The notes beneath the pieces are model-generated. The model saw only the letters and a program-made list of their open reading frames with translations. It was not told the DNA's origin and searched no databases. Below, in pieces: positions 9,106-17,855 of a stretch of DNA of 64,000 bases. The position numbers and the translations under genes were made by a program. The DNA comes from JADYZU01 sp964540965 (GTDB lineage: Bacteria > Pseudomonadota > Alphaproteobacteria > Rhodobacterales > Rhodobacteraceae): assembly GCA_964540965.1 (NCBI GenBank), contig CAZIOT010000006.1, positions 124,001 to 188,000 of the forward strand. The letters run 5' to 3'. Numbering within the stretch: position 1 is the first letter of the stretch; each line of letters begins with the position of its first letter.

Positions 9106-9108
9106 GTT
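9080..9108 (+). terminator. Intrinsic terminator of the 6S-like RNA
   Basis: A perfect 8-bp stem (GGGGGCCG at 9080-9087 with CGGCCCCC at 9094-9101) has a six-base loop and is followed by TTTTGTTT. The T tract is only on the plus strand, so it ends a plus-strand transcript and is not the terminator of zapE. Confidence 0.88.
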
Positions 9109-9118
9109 TGTGGTAGCC

Positions 9119-10183
9119 TCAGCTCGGATCCCGACCCCAGTCCTCGGCCTGCATCTCGGCCAGTCGGCTGGCGGTGCGTTCGAATTCGAAACTGCCCTCG
9201 CCTTCGATATAAAGGCGGTCCGGCGGCGCCGCGGCGGTGCAGTACAGCCGGGTCCGCGCCTCGTACAGCGCGTCGATCAGGGTGACAAAGCGGCGCGCCT
9301 GATTGAAATTGTCGGCCGAAAGCCGCGGAATGTCCTCGACGATCAGCACCCGCGCTGCCTGCGCCAGCGCCAGATAATCCGCCGGCCCGAGCGGCTGGTC
9401 GCACAGTTCATAGAAACTCGCCCGCGCCACGCCGTTCTCGAATTCCGGGATCCGCACCTGCCGGCCGGTGACGGTCATGGTCAGCGGATGGGTCTGGCCA
9501 TGGGTCAGATCCTGCCACAGCGCCTGCACCGCGGCGCGGGCGGTGGCATCGGCGGGGGTGAAATAGCGCGGCGTCGCCACCAGCCGGCCCTGCCGGTGGT
9601 CGGTGGCGCTGGCAAGTTCCACCACTTCCATCCGCTGGCCGATCAGCGCGATGAAGGGCAGGAACAGGGCGCGGTTCAGCCCGTCCTTGTACAGCGCGTC
9701 GGGCGGCCGGTTCGACGTGGTCAGCACCGTCACCCCGCGCGCGAACAGCCGTTCGAACAGCCGCCCGACGATCATCGCATCGGTGATGTCGGTGATCTGC
9801 ATCTCGTCAAAGGCCAAGAGCCGCAGCCGGTCGGCGATGGCATCGGCGACAGGCAGCAGGGCGTCGTCGGTGCCGCGCTTGCGCGCTTCGGCCAGACCGC
9901 CATGGACCGACTGCATGAATTCGTGGAAATGCCGCCGTTCCGTGGCGACAGGCGATGCGGCGACGGCAAGGTCCATCAGCATCGACTTGCCGCGCCCGAC
10001 CCCGCCCCACAGGTACAGGCCGCGCACCGGATCGGCCTTGCGGAACAGGCCGCGCCGGGTGGGGGCGGCAAGTTCGGTGATGATGCGGTCCAGCGCCGGC
10101 AGCACCTGTTCTTGCGCCGGATCCGGGGTCAGGCGGCCTTCGGCAGCGCGCAGGCGGTAGAGGTCTGAGACGGGGCTGGCCAT
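9119..10183 (-). CDS. zapE: Cell division protein ZapE (AFG1-like ATPase)
   Basis: This is a cytoplasmic P-loop ATPase of the AFG1/ZapE family, which in Escherichia coli acts on the Z-ring and in mitochondria on misassembled respiratory proteins. The 354-residue protein has Walker A GGVGRGKSMLMD near residue 60 and Walker B LLAFDEMQITD near 125. The conserved TSNRPPDALYKDGLNR segment lies near 160. The family length is about 350-370. It lies tail-to-tail with the candidate small RNA. In many alphaproteobacteria zapE is near central carbon genes, which are not seen here. Confidence 0.92.
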   Translation of the reverse strand: MASPVSDLYRLRAAEGRLTPDPAQEQVLPALDRIITELAAPTRRGLFRKADPVRGLYLWGGVGRGKSMLMDLAVAASPVATERRHFHEFMQSVHGGLAEARKRGTDDALLPVADAIADRLRLLAFDEMQITDITDAMIVGRLFERLFARGVTVLTTSNRPPDALYKDGLNRALFLPFIALIGQRMEVVELASATDHRQGRLVATPRYFTPADATARAAVQALWQDLTHGQTHPLTMTVTGRQVRIPEFENGVARASFYELCDQPLGPADYLALAQAARVLIVEDIPRLSADNFNQARRFVTLIDALYEARTRLYCTAAAPPDRLYIEGEGSFEFERTASRLAEMQAEDWGRDPS

Positions 10184-10274
10184 GGCGGGCCCGTCCTAGC
10201 GGGCGGCGCCGGATTTGGGAAGGCCGCATGCGATGGCATACCGTCGGGGCCGGGTGCTGGCCGCCAGTGCGACG

Positions 10275-10610
10275 TCAGGGGCAGGTGCCGCGCAGGCGGA
10301 TATAGCCGCCATAGACCCAGCCCGCCGGCTGTGGCGCGCCCCAGAGCGGCGCGAGGCAGGTGCCCTCGCTGCATTGCACCCGATACCAGTTGCCGTGCCG
10401 TTCAAAGACGGCGATGCGGTCGCCCAGATACAGCTCTCCCAACTGCGCCTGATTGGCGCCCGGTGCGGCGCGCACCGCAAGATAGGCGGTGCCGCGGCTG
10501 TGGTCATATTGGGTGATCGGCCGCAGATCGACGACATGGCCGGTGCAAACCTGCGCAACGGCGGCCAACGGCAGCATGGCCAGCGCGATGACGCACAGAA
10601 TGCCCCGCAT
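10275..10610 (-). CDS. Secreted SH3-domain protein
   Basis: The 111-residue protein starts MRGILCVIALAMLPLAAVAQ, a clear signal peptide cleaved near residue 20. A bacterial SH3-like domain follows, with AVRAAPGANQAQLGELYLGD and the WYRVQCSEG segment. Such domains bind peptidoglycan or peptides in the cell envelope. It carries four Cys residues in the mature part, likely in disulfides. The exact ligand is unknown. The start at 10610 is chosen because the upstream in-frame extension is not hydrophobic or conserved-looking. Confidence 0.75.
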   Translation of the reverse strand: MRGILCVIALAMLPLAAVAQVCTGHVVDLRPITQYDHSRGTAYLAVRAAPGANQAQLGELYLGDRIAVFERHGNWYRVQCSEGTCLAPLWGAPQPAGWVYGGYIRLRGTCP

Positions 10611-10787
10611 GATCCCTCCGCCTGCAACCAAGCGCAGCCTGCGTCGGGCGGGGCGGGCGGTCAAGGCGGGGAAGATCACCTTGTGGGCATCGGGGGGGGC
10701 GGAGGTGTCGCGGCATGGCCGAAGGCGGTGGCTACTAGTTTTCAAAATCGTTCAATTGGGTGCCTCAAGAACGCAGAAGGCTGACAT

Positions 10788-10807
10788 TTCTTGCCATTTT
10801 TCAACCT
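10788..10807 (+). repeat. Direct repeat copy 1 (TTCTTGCCATTTTTCAACCT)
   Basis: This 20-bp motif matches the copy at 11034-11053 at 18 of 20 positions in the same orientation, 246 bp apart. The two differ only at the tenth and fourteenth bases. Confidence 0.7.
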
Positions 10808-11033
10808 GAAAGCTCGCGGCCTGCCGGTCGTGGCAGAGCCAGCGACCGCCGCTGCCCGCAGCGCGTCCCGGACTTTTGGTCGCGGTCTCAGAAAACAGGC
10901 AAATGGCCGGTCATGCGTGGCCGTTCAGCGGGCGCCACCGCGCCGAAAAGGCGGCGTGACGGGGCGGGCGGGCATCAAGGCAACTTTACAGAAACTGCGA
11001 TAGTCAGCGAAAATAGCCCCCAAACCCATCACC

Positions 11034-11053
11034 TTCTTGCCAATTTCCAACCT
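11034..11053 (+). repeat. Direct repeat copy 2 (TTCTTGCCAATTTCCAACCT)
   Basis: This is the second copy of the motif at 10788-10807. It lies 8 bp beyond the stop codon of the flavoprotein gene at 11061, just outside its 3' end. Confidence 0.7.
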
Positions 11054-11060
11054 TGTCGCC

Positions 11061-13091
11061 TCAAACCCCCTTCATCAGCCGCAGCGCGTCGTAGATCCCG
11101 GCGTGGATGTTGCGCGCCGCGACCGCATCGCCGATCCGCCACAGGGTGAAACCGGGGCCGGGGGTTTCGGGTTGCGGGCGGCTGTCGGCAAGGGCGTCCT
11201 CGTCCACCGCGCCGCGGTTCCTGGACAGCGGTTTCAGCGCGAAATAGAGGTCGTCGTTCGGCAGCGTCGCGTGGTTCACCACGATCTGGTCATAGGACGC
11301 CTCGCGCGTGCCGTCGATATAGTCGCTGCCGATGGTCGCGACGATCCGGTTGCCGTCGCGCCGCGCCGACAGCAGCCGCCAGGTCACGGTGAACTGCACG
11401 CCCCTGGGTTGCAGGCTGCGCATGTAGGGCACCAGGTTCATGCCCATCACCTCGACGGCAAAGCTGCGTTCGGGGGTCATCACCTCGACTTTGGCGCCGG
11501 TGGCGGCGATCACCTCGGCCGCCTGCAGCGCGGCATGGTCGCCGGCGTCGTCATAGACCAGCACATCGGTGCCGGGCCGCACGTCGCCCGACAGGATGTC
11601 CCAGGCGGACACCACCAGGTCGCCGCCCCGCGCCAGCACTTCGGTATCGGGCAGGCCGCCGGTCGCCACCACCACCACATCGGGGTCGAGGGCGAGGATA
11701 TCTTCGGCCTCGGCCCAGGTGTTGAAGCGGAAATCGACGTCGCGGGCGGCGCATTGCGCCATGCGCCAGTCGATGATGCCGATCATCTCGGCCCGGCGTT
11801 TCGACCGCGCCAGGAGGCGGACCTGCCCGCCGGGTTCGCCCGCGGCCTCGAACACGGTGACATGGTGGCCGCGTTCCGCCGCGACCCGCGCCGCCTCGAG
11901 CCCGGCCGGCCCGGCGCCGGCCACCACCACCCGCCGGGGGGCGGGGGCGGGGGCGATGACATGCGGCATCGTCAGCTCGCGCCCGGTGGCGGGGTTGTGG
12001 ATGCACAAGGCCTCGCCCGCGCCATAGATGCGGTCTAGGCAATAGGTGGCACCGACACAGGGGCGGATGTCATCCTCGCGCCCGGCGATGATCTTTTGCA
12101 CGATCAGCGGGTCGGCCATATGCGCCCGCGTCATCCCCACCATGTCGAGAAGGCCGTTGGCGACCGCATGGCGCGCGGTCGCCACATCGGGGATTCGGGC
12201 GGCGTGAAAGGTCGGCAGGCCGACCTCGGCGCGGAAACGGCCGGCAAAGTCGAGATGCGGCGCATAGGCCATGCCCTGCACCGGGATCACGCCGGTCAGC
12301 GCGGCATCGGTGTGGATGCGGCCGCGGATGACATTGGCAAAGTCGATCAGCCCGGCATCGCGGAACCGCCGCGCCACCGCGACCCCATCGTCGGGGGTGA
12401 TGCCGCCAGGCTCGGCCTCGTCGGCGGTATAGCGGATGCCCAGCAGGAAACCGGGGCCGACACGGCGGCGGCATTCGGTCAGCACGGTTTCCGCAAACCG
12501 CAGGCGGTTGTCGAAATCGCCGCCCCAGGGTGGCGGCAGGTCGTTGGTCAGGGGCGACAGGAACTGGTCGAGGAGATGGCCATACATCTCGAACTCCACC
12601 CCATCGAGGCCCGCCGCCTGCATCCGTTCGGTGGCATCGGCGTAATCGGCGATGATGCGGTCGATCTCCCAATCCTCGATCAGCTTGGGAAAGGCGCGAT
12701 GGGCGGGTTCGCGGGCGCGACCGGGGGCGACGACCGGCAGCCAGTCGGCCTTGCCCCAATGGGTGCGGCGGCCAAGGTGGGTCAGCTGGATCATCACCGC
12801 GCAGCCGTGGTCGTGGCATTCGTCGGCAAGGGCCTTCATCCAGCCCACTACTTCGTCCTTCCAGGCCAGCACATTGCCGAAGGCGGGCGGAGAAGACCGG
12901 CTGACCGCCGCCGACCCCGCCGTCATCACCATCGCCACCCCGGCGCGGGCGCGCGCGGCGTGATAGGCGCGGTAGCGGTCCTTCGGCATCCCGTCCTCGG
13001 TATAGGCGGGTTCGTGGGCGGTGGTCATGATCCGGTTCTTCAGCGTCAGGTGACGCAGGGTGTAAGGCTGGAGCAGGGGATCGCGGGTCAT
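11061..13091 (-). CDS. FMN/FAD-dependent oxidoreductase, N-methylproline/dimethylglycine demethylase-like (StcD/DgcA family)
   Basis: The 676-residue protein has an N-terminal old-yellow-enzyme TIM barrel (about 1-370), a Cys-rich linker and a C-terminal FAD/NAD(P)-binding domain (VVVAGAGPAGLEAARVAAERG near 390). This is the trimethylamine dehydrogenase / 2,4-dienoyl-CoA reductase architecture. The start (DPLLQPYTLRHLTLKNRIM) and the segment KDRYRAYHAARARAGV fit enzymes that remove N-methyl groups from stachydrine or dimethylglycine. The iron-sulfur linker reads CVGATYC..C, so one of the four usual cluster Cys residues is absent. That pattern recurs in this subfamily, to my recollection. It has no linked partner genes here. 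Confidence 0.75.
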   Translation of the reverse strand: MTRDPLLQPYTLRHLTLKNRIMTTAHEPAYTEDGMPKDRYRAYHAARARAGVAMVMTAGSAAVSRSSPPAFGNVLAWKDEVVGWMKALADECHDHGCAVMIQLTHLGRRTHWGKADWLPVVAPGRAREPAHRAFPKLIEDWEIDRIIADYADATERMQAAGLDGVEFEMYGHLLDQFLSPLTNDLPPPWGGDFDNRLRFAETVLTECRRRVGPGFLLGIRYTADEAEPGGITPDDGVAVARRFRDAGLIDFANVIRGRIHTDAALTGVIPVQGMAYAPHLDFAGRFRAEVGLPTFHAARIPDVATARHAVANGLLDMVGMTRAHMADPLIVQKIIAGREDDIRPCVGATYCLDRIYGAGEALCIHNPATGRELTMPHVIAPAPAPRRVVVAGAGPAGLEAARVAAERGHHVTVFEAAGEPGGQVRLLARSKRRAEMIGIIDWRMAQCAARDVDFRFNTWAEAEDILALDPDVVVVATGGLPDTEVLARGGDLVVSAWDILSGDVRPGTDVLVYDDAGDHAALQAAEVIAATGAKVEVMTPERSFAVEVMGMNLVPYMRSLQPRGVQFTVTWRLLSARRDGNRIVATIGSDYIDGTREASYDQIVVNHATLPNDDLYFALKPLSRNRGAVDEDALADSRPQPETPGPGFTLWRIGDAVAARNIHAGIYDALRLMKGV

Positions 13092-13194
13092 CGGCTGTCC
13101 TTGCGGCGGGCGTGGCCGGGCCATCCTAGGGCTGCCCTGGCCCGGCGGGCGACAGGAATTGCGTCACGCGGCGGTGCAGGCGCGACAGGGGGCG

Positions 13195-13707
13195 TCAGCC
13201 GCCGGCGCGGGGGCGGCCGGTCAGCGCCAGGACGGCAAGGCCGGCATAAAAGCCCAGCGGCAGGATCACGAAGAACGCATAGCGCCAGTCCCCGGCCGCG
13301 ATCAGGAAGCCGGGGATCAGCGCAACGCTCCACCCCGCCCACCAGACCAGCGCCCAGCGGCATTGCCGCGCGTTGATCCAGCGGCGGTCGAACAGTCGGC
13401 CCCAGATCGGCCAGCTGCCGTGAAACAGCACCATGCCCAGTTGCGACGCCGCCGGATTGCCCCAGGGCGAATTGCCGATGACGAACCATTCCAGCGCCAT
13501 GCCGGGGACCGCGCCGATCAGGAACCACAGCCACAGCGGCCCGCGCCCGGCCAGCGACAGGATCAGGTGGAACCCGGCCGCGATCAGCGCATAGGGCGCC
13601 GAGGCGCCGGTAAAGGCCTGCGGATCCCAGGTCGCGCCGAAACGGTACCAGAATTCCAGCCATTCGGCGAGCACCACCGACACCAGCACCGCGACCACAC
13701 ACCGCAT
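13195..13707 (-). CDS. Putative multi-pass membrane protein
   Basis: The 170-residue protein (from MRCVVAVLVSVVL) has about five hydrophobic helices separated by short loops, with Trp-rich segments such as LVWWAGWSV. No known domain is recognised. An in-frame ATG 22 codons upstream would add a charged N-terminus that looks less likely. The nearest neighbour on the same strand is the demethylase gene, 103 bp downstream, so they may be co-transcribed. Function unknown. Confidence 0.6.
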   Translation of the reverse strand: MRCVVAVLVSVVLAEWLEFWYRFGATWDPQAFTGASAPYALIAAGFHLILSLAGRGPLWLWFLIGAVPGMALEWFVIGNSPWGNPAASQLGMVLFHGSWPIWGRLFDRRWINARQCRWALVWWAGWSVALIPGFLIAAGDWRYAFFVILPLGFYAGLAVLALTGRPRAGG

Positions 13708-13811
13708 TCCTGAGACCTCGCCGCCACGCTTGTCGGCGCCATCCTCGGCGATGCCGCGCCGCCGCGCGATCACGCTTGCGTGGCCTTCCGCACACGCCTA
13801 AGCCACCGCGC

Positions 13812-14624
13812 ATGAGAATTTTGTTCCTCGGCGATGTGATGGGGCGCGCAGGCCGCGCGGCGGTGCAGGCGCGGCTGCCGCAGTTGCGCGCCGACTGGAA
13901 GCTCGATTTCGTCGTGATCAATGGCGAGAATGCCTCGGGCGGGATGGGCCTGACACCCGACCACGCACGGCTGTTGCTGGCCGCCGGCGCCGATGCGCTG
14001 ACGCTGGGCGACCATGCCTTCGACCAGAAGGACATGCTGGGCTTCATCGAATCCGAACCGCGGATCATCCGGCCGCTGAACTATGCCAGGGGCGCCCCCG
14101 GCCGCGGAGCCCGGGTGTTCGAGGCGACGCAGGGGCGCAAGGTGCTGCTGGCGCAGGTGCTGGGGCAGGTGTTCATGAAACGACCCTTCGACGATCCGTT
14201 TTCCGCCGTTGAACCCGTGCTCAAGGCGCATCCGCCCGGCGGGCTGGTGCAGGCCTCGCTGATCGACATGCATTGCGAGGCGACGTCCGAGAAGATGGCG
14301 ATGGGCCATTTCTGCGACGGCCGCGCCAGCATCGTCGTCGGCACCCATACCCATGTGCCGACCGCCGATGCGCTGATCCTAAAGGGTGGCACCGCCTATC
14401 AGACCGATGCCGGCATGTGCGGCGACTATGATTCCGTCATCGGCATGGACAAGGCCGAACCGATGCGCCGTTTCCTGACCGGCATGGCCAGGGACCGCTT
14501 CACACCGGCCGAGGGCGAGGCGACGCTTTCGGGCCTCTATGTCGAGACCGACGACCGCAGCGGGCTGGCCCGGCGTGTGGTGCCGGTGCGGCAGGGCGGA
14601 CGGCTGGCGGAGCAGACGCCTTGA
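13812..14624 (+). CDS. ymdB: YmdB-family metallophosphoesterase (TIGR00282)
   Basis: This 270-residue cytoplasmic phosphoesterase has the family metal-binding motifs. They are LFLGDVMGRAGR at the N-terminus, NGENASGGMG near residue 38, GDHAFDQKD near 68, and DMHCEATSEK plus GTHTHVPTAD in the C-terminal half. In Bacillus the family hydrolyses 2',3'-cyclic nucleotides and influences biofilm and sporulation decisions; its role in alphaproteobacteria is not settled. The start is set at 13812, where the family begins. Its stop overlaps the TTG start of the next gene. Confidence 0.9.
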   Translation: MRILFLGDVMGRAGRAAVQARLPQLRADWKLDFVVINGENASGGMGLTPDHARLLLAAGADALTLGDHAFDQKDMLGFIESEPRIIRPLNYARGAPGRGARVFEATQGRKVLLAQVLGQVFMKRPFDDPFSAVEPVLKAHPPGGLVQASLIDMHCEATSEKMAMGHFCDGRASIVVGTHTHVPTADALILKGGTAYQTDAGMCGDYDSVIGMDKAEPMRRFLTGMARDRFTPAEGEATLSGLYVETDDRSGLARRVVPVRQGGRLAEQTP

Positions 14625-15523
14625 GCCAGCGGGCCGTGTATTCTTCCATCCTCGTGCTGTGCGGGCTGCTCTGGGGACTGGGCCAGCCGGTGGGCAAGAT
14701 CTCGACCGCCACCGGCTATGGCCAGTTCGGCCTGCTGTTCTGGCAGACGCTGCTGTCGGCCGCATTCCTTTACCCGGTGATGCGGCTGCGCCGCCGCCGT
14801 CTGCCGCTGAACCGCGCCACGCTGACCTTCGGCCTTGTGGTCGGCGTGCTGGGCACGGTGGTGCCCGGATCGACCTTCTATATCGCCATGGCGAACCTGC
14901 CGGCCGGGGTCATGGCGGTGAATGTCGCCACGGTGCCGCTGATCGCGCTGCCCATCGCGGTGCTGATCGGTCAGGACCGGATCGACGGCACCCGGCTTCT
15001 GGGGCTGGCGCTGGGCATGGCGGGGGTGATCCTGATCGCCGCGCCGCGCGGCGCGCTGCCCGAGGGGACGCAGGTCGGCTATATCCTGGTCGCGCTGATC
15101 GGGCCGCTGTTCTATGCGCTCGAAGGCAATTTCGTCGCCCGCTACGGCATGGCGGGGATGGACGCGGTGCAGGCGTTCATGATCGCCGCGCTGACGGCCG
15201 CGGTGCTGACCCTGCCCCTGGCACTGGCGACCGGCCAGTTCATCGACCCTTTCGTCGTCTGGGGTCCGTCGGAATGGTCGGTGGTCGGATCGGCGGCGAT
15301 CAATGCCGTGGCCTATTCGTCCTATGTCTGGCTGGCCGCCAATGCCGGGGCGGTCTTTGCGGCGCAATCCTCGTATATCGTCACCGGCGCCGGCATGGTC
15401 TGGTCGATGATCATCCTGGGCGAACGGCATTCGCCCTGGCTGTGGGCCGCGCTTGCCGTGATGCTGGCCGGGGTCGCGCTGGTGCAGCCGCGCCGTCCGC
15501 GCCGCGTGCAAGAGGTGTCCTGA
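14621..15523 (+). CDS. EamA/DMT-family transporter
   Basis: The 300-residue inner-membrane protein has ten hydrophobic helices in two EamA repeats, as in drug/metabolite exporters. The start is a TTG at 14621 that overlaps the ymdB stop (TTGA). No ATG lies nearby in frame, so the unusual start seems real and translation is probably coupled to ymdB. The substrate cannot be told from sequence. It is the middle gene of an apparent ymdB-eamA-SLC13 operon. Confidence 0.82.
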   Translation: MSQRAVYSSILVLCGLLWGLGQPVGKISTATGYGQFGLLFWQTLLSAAFLYPVMRLRRRRLPLNRATLTFGLVVGVLGTVVPGSTFYIAMANLPAGVMAVNVATVPLIALPIAVLIGQDRIDGTRLLGLALGMAGVILIAAPRGALPEGTQVGYILVALIGPLFYALEGNFVARYGMAGMDAVQAFMIAALTAAVLTLPLALATGQFIDPFVVWGPSEWSVVGSAAINAVAYSSYVWLAANAGAVFAAQSSYIVTGAGMVWSMIILGERHSPWLWAALAVMLAGVALVQPRRPRRVQEVS

Positions 15524-15524
15524 C

Positions 15525-17303
15525 ATGTTCGGCATTGCCATCCCGCCCGACTGGCAGCCCTGGGTTGCCATCGCCGTGATGCTGGGCATGTTCCTGGCCT
15601 TCCTGCGCGAACGCTATCCGGTCGAGGTGGTGGCGATCGGCGGTGCAGTGCTTCTGCTGGTGCTGGGCCTGCTGCCTGCGGACGAGGCGATGGACGTGTT
15701 CGGCAATTCCGCGCCCTGGACCATTGCCGCGATGTTCGTGCTGGTCGGCGGGCTGGTCCGCACCGGCGGCCTTGACCGGATCAGCGCCCTTGCCGCGCGT
15801 CATGTCGCGGACCGGCCGGCGGCGACGCTGGCGGTGCTGATGGTCGGTATCGTCGTGCTGTCGGGGTTCCTCAACAACACGCCCATCGTCGTGGTCATGC
15901 TGCCGGTGTTCATCCAGCTGTCCAAGCAGATGAACCTTGCCCCGTCCAAGCTGCTGATTCCGCTGGCCTATGTCACGATCATGGGCGGCACGGTGACGCT
16001 TGTCGGCACCTCGACCAACCTTGTCGTCGACGGGGTGGCGCGCGATGCCGGGCTGGCGCCGTTCCACATATTCGAGATCACTCCCGTGGGGGTTCCCGTC
16101 GCCATCGCCGGGCTGATCTACCTGGCGATCCTCGGCCCCCGCCTGCTGCCCGACCGCGACAGCATGGCCACGCTCCTGTCCGACCGCAGCAAGGCCAAGT
16201 TCTTTACCGAGGCGGTGATTCCGCCGGAATCGAACCTGATCGGCCGCGAGGTCCTCTCGGTGCAATTGTTCAAGCGCGATGGCGTGCGGCTGATCGACGT
16301 GATCCGCGGCGACACCTCGCTGCGCCGCCAGCTGGACGGCGTGACGCTCGAGGTCGGCGACCGCGTGGTGCTGCGCACCCAGATGACCGAACTTCTCAGC
16401 CTGCAACGCAACAAGGCGCTGAAGCGGGTCGATCAGGTCTCAGCGGTCGAAACCACCACGGTCGAGGTGCTGATCACCCCCGATTGCCGGATGACCGGCC
16501 GGCGGCTGGGCGACATGCGGCTGCGCCGCCGCTATGGCGTCTATCCGCTGGCGCTGCACCGTCGCGATCACAACCTTGGCGGGCAGCTGGACGATGTGGT
16601 GATCCGCGTCGGCGACACGCTGCTTCTGGAAGGTGCGGCCGAGGACATCCGCCGCCTTGCCGCCGACCAGAACCTGATCGACGTCAGCCACCCGCGCGAA
16701 CGCGCCTTCCGGCGCGGCCATGCGCCCATCGTTATCGCCGTGCTGGCGGGGGTGATCGGCCTGTCGGCGCTGGAAATCGCGCCGATCGAGATCCTGGCCT
16801 TCATCGGGGTCGCCATCGTCCTGCTGACCCGCTGCATCGACAGCGACGAGGCGTTCGGCTTTATCGACGGCCGGCTGATGGCGATGCTGATCGCCATGCT
16901 GGCGGTGGGGGCGGCGCTGGACCATTCCGGCGCGGTGGAGCTGATCGTCGGCGGCGTCGCGCCCTTGATGCAGGGCTGGCCGGTGTTCCTGACCCTGTAC
17001 GCGATCTATGTCATCACCTCGATCCTGACCGAGCTTTTGTCGAACAACGCGGTGGCGGTGGTGGTGACGCCGGTGGCGATCAGCCTCGCGCATCAACTGG
17101 GCCTTGATCCGCGGCCGGTGCTGATCCTGGTGATGATGGGCGCCTCGTTCGGCTTTGCGACGCCGATCGGCTATCAATGTAACACCATGGTCTATGGTCC
17201 GGGCGGCTATCGCTTCACGGATTTCGTCAAGATCGGCCTGCCGCTGAACTTCCTTCTGGGACTGGTCGCCTGTGCGGCGATCATGCTGATCTATCCGCTT
17301 TGA
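15525..17303 (+). CDS. SLC13-family permease with two TrkA-C (RCK_C) domains
   Basis: The 592-residue inner-membrane protein has two halves of membrane helices with the family motifs FLNNTPIVVVMLPV (about 125) and LLSNNAVAVVVTP (about 505). Two cytoplasmic RCK_C domains lie between them (about 215-385). SLC13/CitT-related proteins with this layout move sulfate, dicarboxylates or other anions with sodium. Substrate is unknown. It starts one base after the stop of the EamA gene, so it is in the same operon. Confidence 0.85.
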   Translation: MFGIAIPPDWQPWVAIAVMLGMFLAFLRERYPVEVVAIGGAVLLLVLGLLPADEAMDVFGNSAPWTIAAMFVLVGGLVRTGGLDRISALAARHVADRPAATLAVLMVGIVVLSGFLNNTPIVVVMLPVFIQLSKQMNLAPSKLLIPLAYVTIMGGTVTLVGTSTNLVVDGVARDAGLAPFHIFEITPVGVPVAIAGLIYLAILGPRLLPDRDSMATLLSDRSKAKFFTEAVIPPESNLIGREVLSVQLFKRDGVRLIDVIRGDTSLRRQLDGVTLEVGDRVVLRTQMTELLSLQRNKALKRVDQVSAVETTTVEVLITPDCRMTGRRLGDMRLRRRYGVYPLALHRRDHNLGGQLDDVVIRVGDTLLLEGAAEDIRRLAADQNLIDVSHPRERAFRRGHAPIVIAVLAGVIGLSALEIAPIEILAFIGVAIVLLTRCIDSDEAFGFIDGRLMAMLIAMLAVGAALDHSGAVELIVGGVAPLMQGWPVFLTLYAIYVITSILTELLSNNAVAVVVTPVAISLAHQLGLDPRPVLILVMMGASFGFATPIGYQCNTMVYGPGGYRFTDFVKIGLPLNFLLGLVACAAIMLIYPL

Positions 17304-17401
17304 CGTCGGCGGGTGCCCGCGCTGCAAGGGGGCCGGGCCACAGGCGGCTTGACCCCGCCTGGACGCCGCCGCAGGCTGGTGCGACCTGTCGGAGGTAAGT
17401 G

Positions 17402-17785
17402 ATGCGTCTCTCTGTTGCGATTGCTGCCCTTGCCCTGCTGGCCGCCTGCGATGCCGGCATCGGCACCGGCGGCGCCCTGCCTGTCGCCGCGCGGATCGAC
17501 GGCAACAACGTGACGCTCGACTTTGCCGGCGGCAGTTGCACCGTCGCGCCCGAGGTGGCGACCGGCCTTGGCGACAGTTTTTCGGTCCGCCTCCCCGCGT
17601 CCTGCCCCGGCGTGATCGAGGTCGGCGTCGCCCGGCTGTCCGGGGCCGACCAGCATGTCGTGCGCATTGTGCCCTCGGTTCTGGCGCCCTTGGCCGCCAG
17701 CGGACAGGCCGCCGGCCTGTCGGGGATCGAGGTCATGGTGATGGTCGCCGGCGGCGCCCTTGGCGGCTATGTCTGGGCGCCCTGA
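17402..17785 (+). CDS. Small lipoprotein of unknown function
   Basis: The 127-residue protein begins MRLSVAIAALALLAACDAG, with the lipobox LAAC putting the lipidated Cys at residue 17. The rest has two further Cys residues and no recognised domain. The ATG at 17402 sits 6 bp after a GGAGG ribosome site, which decides it over the GTG at 17399. It probably resides in the outer membrane or on the periplasmic face. Confidence 0.7.
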   Translation: MRLSVAIAALALLAACDAGIGTGGALPVAARIDGNNVTLDFAGGSCTVAPEVATGLGDSFSVRLPASCPGVIEVGVARLSGADQHVVRIVPSVLAPLAASGQAAGLSGIEVMVMVAGGALGGYVWAP

Positions 17786-17855
17786 GGCCGGGGTTGCGGC
17801 CTGCGGCGCCAAGGCGCTATAGGGGCCGGGTCACCCGATACCCGGAGAATACCTC

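Larger units (their letters stand above)
10611..11060 (+). other. 450-bp stretch without a gene, with two copies of a 20-bp AT-richer motif
   Basis: No frame here has a plausible start, codon pattern and known domain; the short open frames are out of character with the neighbours. The stretch is locally AT-richer at 10730-10810 and 10980-11055. It contains the two 18/20-identical motifs listed separately. It may hold the divergent or leader control region for the genes at either end, but both flanking genes are on the minus strand, so only the left one (SH3 protein) reads away from it. Confidence 0.5.
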
